Origin: Podospora pseudoanserina | Taxonomy: Eukaryota > Ascomycota > Sordariomycetes > Sordariales > Podosporaceae | Reading direction: 5' to 3' | DNA length: 64,000 nucleotides | Assembly (NCBI RefSeq): GCF_035222485.1 | Contig: NC_085925.1 | Span: 992,001 to 1,056,000 of the forward strand | Shown here: piece by piece, positions 60,316 through 64,000 of the stretch | Position numbering within the stretch: the first letter of the stretch is position 1 | Layout of the letters: each line of letters starts with the position of its first letter | Notes under the pieces: generated by a model | Told to the model about the DNA's origin: nothing | The model's input: the letters and a program-made list of their open reading frames with translations, nothing else | The model's database searches: none | Translations under genes and position numbers: made by a program

Positions 60316-62727
60316 TCACCAAGCATACCCCTCATCCTCACCCTCCCCCCCATCCCCACCATCCCAATCCTCATCACTATCATCATCCCCCTCCCCGCTC
60401 CCCCCCTCGTCCACATCCACAAAGTCATTCATGCTGTACGGCATAGCCACCGGCTTCCCATTGTCCAGCACAACCTCCACCCTGTTACACATTCCCTGCC
60501 TGTAGTACAACTCCTCCTCCTTTTCCTCCTCCTTTTCCTCATCATCAACCTCCATATCATCATCATCTTCTTCTCCCATAATATCCTCCCCATCCGTCTC
60601 CGGCTCCGCATACGAAAACCCAAACCCCTTCTTCTCCGCCACCCTACCACCCCTCGAATCCCGACCAACACTACTAGCCCGGCTGGAGGGGTTGGAATAC
60701 TGCTCCCTGATCCTGCTGCTTCTCCTCGACGGGCTATCCACGCCCCGTTTCTTGGTTTTCTTGGCCACAGACAGAGGGGGTTCAACCACCTCCCCACCAA
60801 CAGCAGCAGCAGGAGCAGCTCTCAACGAAGTAATCCCCGTATCCTCATCAAAATCATCCCTCAAAAACACCTTCTTGAGCGTATTACTCCATCTGTCCCT
60901 AAAATCCGACCTCTGCTGATACGGCACATCAAGCATAACCTTCAAGTCAATCTCCCTCAACCTAGACAGCCCCCTCGCGCAATCAACAAGCGACCGAAAA
61001 AAAACCTCGGCCGCCTCCGCAGTCCAATGCTTGAAATCCTTCAGCTCGATCCCAACCAACGTCTCCGGCCAAACAGGCGCACTCTCAAACCTCTCCAGCA
61101 CCCCACACGTCGCATCAACATTCCGATACCCCAGCTCAATCTGCGCCCCAATCTTGTAGTCCATCACCACCCACTTCAACCTCGGACACGCCTTCCCCAA
61201 AATCGTAAGCCACGAAAGCGACAGCGCGCGGTTATGCCTCAGCGTCAAGCTCTCCAGTCTATTGCCGTGCGTGAGCAAAAAACTGGCGAGATCCTCGTCG
61301 GTAACCTCGCAGCAGTTGATCAGATCGAGACCTCTAAGGTTCCTGGGCAGCATCGGAAGGATCCTATCGTCGACTGCATTCGAGTACTCAAACCCGACAT
61401 GCTCCAGTTGCGACAAGGCATTGATCGCGTCGGCCATGTTCTTCACAAAAACGTTATCCCTCTCCAAAACCTCCGCCTCATCATCCCTCGACGTGGCCTC
61501 AAGAGAAGGAAGCTGGTAGTTGAGCAAGGTCACCTTCTTCACACTGGACAACTCCCTCTCATGAATCTTCTTGATCTCCCCCCAGTCAAACGCATGCTCC
61601 GTGAACCGGCGATTCCATCGCCACTCCACCAGCCTCGCACCCGACGCCTCCAATCCTTGGAACAGTTGCCTGGGATACCGCCAGCGGAGGTTGCTCCCCA
61701 TATCCCTCATCACCGGGTCGTCCTTCCAATGGTACAGCTCCAGCGCCTTGAGCTCGGGGAGGTGACGCAGCAGCTGTGTAAAGTCGAGCGGCTCACCCCT
61801 GTGAAGCTTGGAAGCAATCTCATTAACATCGATAGAAAGTCTCCTGATCTTGGTCCGATAGGCAAATAACGTCGTGCTCGGGTCTTTAGCAAGGAGCGAC
61901 ACAAGGCCGTGTGCCATACCCCTGCTGGCCAGTGGAGGGCGACGATATAAAGCAGTGATGGCAGGCTCTTCCAAAGCTCGACAGATTGTGCTTGCAGCAA
62001 GAAGCCATTTCGCTCTGTGCGAGTCTTCAAGGGACGAGGAGGCATCTTGAAAGACCTGCTCCCAAAAGAACCAGGGCAGATTGACCCAGTTGGGAATGAA
62101 CACTTCCTGAGGTCTGGATTCAGCGACAGCCTCTGGCGTAGTAGTCGCTGTCTTGGGCGGCTTGAGCACCAATTGCCCAGCCCGCAGCGTCTGTCTAGTA
62201 GGCGTCGTCTTCTTCCTCCTCTTCACAGACCTAGCACTACTCCGTCTCGGACTGCCGGTGCGCTCGACACCAACACCCAGCGTCGTCGTAAAGCTCCCAT
62301 GATCATCCTCCTCAGGGTCACCCTCACCCTCATCATTATAAAACCCCGACCTGTGTCTCGTGCGTTTTGAGCGACGCCGAGCGGTACCAGCCGACAAAGC
62401 ACCCGGTGACACGGCTCTTTTGCCGTGCGACCCGACAGGCGTCCGAAATGGAAGCGATGTGGTGATTAGCTGCTGCTGCTGCTGCGGTGATTGTATCACA
62501 CGATGGCCGTTGGTGGAGGTGGTAGAGCTGAAAGACGAGGCTGAGCTCCTGGTGACCCGGCTGCTGAGCGAAACGTGGGGATCATCGGCCTCTCCTCCTG
62601 ACGACACACCCCCCTGGACGCCGGCATCTTGGCGCGGAGTACGAGGCCGCAAGCTCCGGCGCAGCACCGGCGACGTAGCGGATCCAGGTGTGTGAGACAC
62701 CACCACACCACCGTTGCGAGTCTTCAT
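60316..62727 (-). CDS. F-box/LRR-like protein, 803 aa (function unknown)
   Basis: A single exon of 803 residues. The first 200 residues are basic and disordered, with many SP/TP and RRS patches and a Gln run near residue 83. An F-box-like helical segment occupies about 208-265 (FIPNWVNLPWFFWEQVF, then LLAASTICRALEEPAITALY). It is followed by roughly 380 residues of leucine-rich-repeat-like sequence such as LRGLDLINCCEVTDEDLASF and RLESLTLRHNRALSLSWL. The C-terminal 170 residues are disordered, with Ser/Arg clusters and very acidic Asp/Glu/Gly runs ending DEGYAW. F-box/LRR proteins usually select substrates for SCF ubiquitin ligases; that role is inferred. The acidic tail is encoded by G-rich DNA, so the plus strand there is C-rich. 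Confidence 0.75.
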   Translation of the reverse strand: MKTRNGGVVVSHTPGSATSPVLRRSLRPRTPRQDAGVQGGVSSGGEADDPHVSLSSRVTRSSASSFSSTTSTNGHRVIQSPQQQQQLITTSLPFRTPVGSHGKRAVSPGALSAGTARRRSKRTRHRSGFYNDEGEGDPEEDDHGSFTTTLGVGVERTGSPRRSSARSVKRRKKTTPTRQTLRAGQLVLKPPKTATTTPEAVAESRPQEVFIPNWVNLPWFFWEQVFQDASSSLEDSHRAKWLLAASTICRALEEPAITALYRRPPLASRGMAHGLVSLLAKDPSTTLFAYRTKIRRLSIDVNEIASKLHRGEPLDFTQLLRHLPELKALELYHWKDDPVMRDMGSNLRWRYPRQLFQGLEASGARLVEWRWNRRFTEHAFDWGEIKKIHERELSSVKKVTLLNYQLPSLEATSRDDEAEVLERDNVFVKNMADAINALSQLEHVGFEYSNAVDDRILPMLPRNLRGLDLINCCEVTDEDLASFLLTHGNRLESLTLRHNRALSLSWLTILGKACPRLKWVVMDYKIGAQIELGYRNVDATCGVLERFESAPVWPETLVGIELKDFKHWTAEAAEVFFRSLVDCARGLSRLREIDLKVMLDVPYQQRSDFRDRWSNTLKKVFLRDDFDEDTGITSLRAAPAAAVGGEVVEPPLSVAKKTKKRGVDSPSRRSSRIREQYSNPSSRASSVGRDSRGGRVAEKKGFGFSYAEPETDGEDIMGEEDDDDMEVDDEEKEEEKEEELYYRQGMCNRVEVVLDNGKPVAMPYSMNDFVDVDEGGSGEGDDDSDEDWDGGDGGEGEDEGYAW

Positions 62728-63291
62728 GGCGAGTTTGTGTGGGCGACCATCCAGTGAGAAGCCACAGGTTGGAACGACAGGTTTCTTTTTATCGAATGCA
62801 AGTGCAAATTAAACACGGCTCGAGGCAAGAAGATGCAAGTCGCAGTTCGATGGTTGAAAGAAAGAGATCCGGAAGCGGGACGGCCTGTGAGCTGTGAATG
62901 GTTCACTCGCTCATCTGTCAAACCTTGGCCGATAGTGGGGCACAAGCTTTGGTGCAAGTGCCCCTCCAGAACAGCCATCGGGTTAGGGTTAACAGAGGCC
63001 ATTACAGTTATCAGCATATATATATATATATATATATATCAGAAAACAAAAGGTGTGCTGCATTAGATAGATAGTATTTCTCAGTTCATGTGCTAGATGG
63101 GATTTAAGCACTCTGGGCATAGCAAATCATAAAAGAAAAACCCAGTCCCGGAATCCATGACTGCACTCTGCTGACTGCTGCCGACTTCTCTATCCACTAT
63201 AGCAGTTTGCCTCCTGTCCCTTTGCCTTTCCCAAAAACCCCAAACGCCAAACAATGCATTGGTCAAAGTGAATTTTCATGCCACCAGTCAT
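62728..63291. other. Upstream region of F-box-like gene and 3' flank of ufd1
   Basis: 564 bases, tandem minus-strand arrangement. An (AT)12 microsatellite lies at 63016-63039. No gene is seen. Confidence 0.6.
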
Positions 63292-64000
63292 TTAGCGGGG
63301 GTCCTTGCCATCCAACCGCCTCCCCTTGCTTTCCTCTGGCTTCTTTTCAACCGGAGGCTTCTCCTCGTCCTCTGGATTCTTGACCACTCCGCGCAACGTC
63401 TGTCCTCGGCCAGCAAAGTGAGGCTGCTTGGCGTTCGCCGCCTCTCTCTCCTTGTCCGCAGCCGTCTTGACAGGCTTGATCTCATACCCTAGGAACAGTT
63501 TATTTGGCGGCAAACGCAACGGCGCCGGACCGTTATTCCTTCTCTTGGGCAGCGCCGCAGCAGGTAGCGCAACACTCCCGATGTTAACTGACGCACCAGC
63601 AACTGGAGTCGCCGGCTTTGGTGTTGACGTCTTACTTCCCTTCTTGCTCAGCCGGTTACCCTCCCCAGCAAAGTTCCCGATCATGACGTTAACTGCGCTG
63701 GGAGCAATGGCACCGTAGTTGATGGCTTGCGCCATGGTCCCCTGGCTGTGCATCAGACCTCCGGGAGCCACTCCACCTGGGCCCATGGCACTGCGTGGAG
63801 TGCTGGTGCCGCTCCCACGAGGCTGTCTCTCAGGCTCGACATAACCCACTGGTGGGGCAAAATCAACACTGACATCGGTCTCTATCATGCAGACGCCCAT
63901 CTTGTCCGTCTCGGGCTTGACCTCCAGCACAGCCATCTCGTAAATCTCGTCGTTGTATTCAAAGTTGAAAACATCACCCTTGGTCAGAGTGGCAAAGTTG
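63292..64000 (-). CDS. ufd1: UFD1, Cdc48 cofactor (C-terminal part; 5' end outside window)
   Basis: Ufd1 with Npl4 recruits the Cdc48/p97 ATPase to ubiquitylated substrates in ER-associated degradation and chromatin extraction. The frame is open from the right edge (NFATLTKGDVFNFEYNDEIY) to TAA at 63294-63292, covering 235 residues. It includes the end of the double-psi barrel domain (MAVLEVKPETDKMGVCMIET, DFAPPVGYVEP). The C-terminal region for Npl4 and Cdc48 binding follows, with FAGEGNRLSKK, FLGYEIKPV and FAGRGQTLRG. No intron is visible in the part shown. The start codon and N-terminal barrel lie beyond position 64000. Confidence 0.93.
   Translation of the reverse strand, partial: NFATLTKGDVFNFEYNDEIYEMAVLEVKPETDKMGVCMIETDVSVDFAPPVGYVEPERQPRGSGTSTPRSAMGPGGVAPGGLMHSQGTMAQAINYGAIAPSAVNVMIGNFAGEGNRLSKKGSKTSTPKPATPVAGASVNIGSVALPAAALPKRRNNGPAPLRLPPNKLFLGYEIKPVKTAADKEREAANAKQPHFAGRGQTLRGVVKNPEDEEKPPVEKKPEESKGRRLDGKDPR

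Noticed and set aside
61027-61869. 280-codon plus-strand frame
   Set aside because: Antisense shadow of the F-box/LRR-like gene, with no family features.

Overview
The window is nuclear DNA of a filamentous ascomycete, most likely a sordariomycete of the Sordariales type. The evidence is short introns (mostly 47-110 nt) with GTRNGT donors and CTRAC branch sites, moderate GC content, and proteins that resemble their Neurospora-type orthologues. Examples are a COX5 of 168 residues, an ATP synthase beta subunit of 519 residues and a fungal SUZ12. I see no retroelement, DNA transposon, virus-like element or CRISPR array.

Layout, left to right: a gene-free stretch (1-5603); the replication-fork repair protein Mms22/Mus7 (minus); a small three-exon membrane protein of 65 residues (plus); cytochrome c oxidase subunit 5 (plus); mitochondrial FAD glycerol-3-phosphate dehydrogenase (plus); tRNA-Trp(CCA) (minus); a large mitochondrial AAA+ ATPase (plus); a Sly41-type triose-phosphate-transporter family protein (minus); the SF3b splicing factor SF3B2/Cus1 (plus); ORC5 (minus); a Zn2Cys6 transcription factor (plus); 2-oxoglutarate dehydrogenase E1 (minus); TFIIH subunit Tfb1/p62 (plus); the WD40 protein Cia1 (minus); mitochondrial ClpX (minus); glycogen branching enzyme (plus); ATP synthase beta (plus); a secreted CE1-type esterase (plus); a second gene-poor stretch (51942-56334) with a degenerate tRNA-like unit; the Polycomb protein SUZ12 (plus); an F-box/LRR-like protein (minus); and the C-terminal part of UFD1 (minus), cut by the right edge.

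Functionally this is a housekeeping neighbourhood. Six genes serve mitochondrial energy metabolism or proteostasis (cox5, gut2, the AAA+ ATPase, kgd1, clpX, atp2). Six serve DNA replication and repair, transcription, chromatin or splicing (mms22, orc5, tfb1, suz12, sf3b2, the Zn2Cys6 factor). The cox5 and atp2 promoters share CCAATCAG boxes, which fits HAP-complex control.

The most unusual signals are structural. Many genes switch from C-ending to G-ending codons along their length, giving G-rich 3' ends. ORC5 ends in eight consecutive in-frame stop codons made by a microsatellite. The SUZ12 orthologue carries a C-terminal PHD-like finger. The esterase gene contains an intron-like segment whose removal would break the frame. 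atp2 has 11-22 nt microexons.
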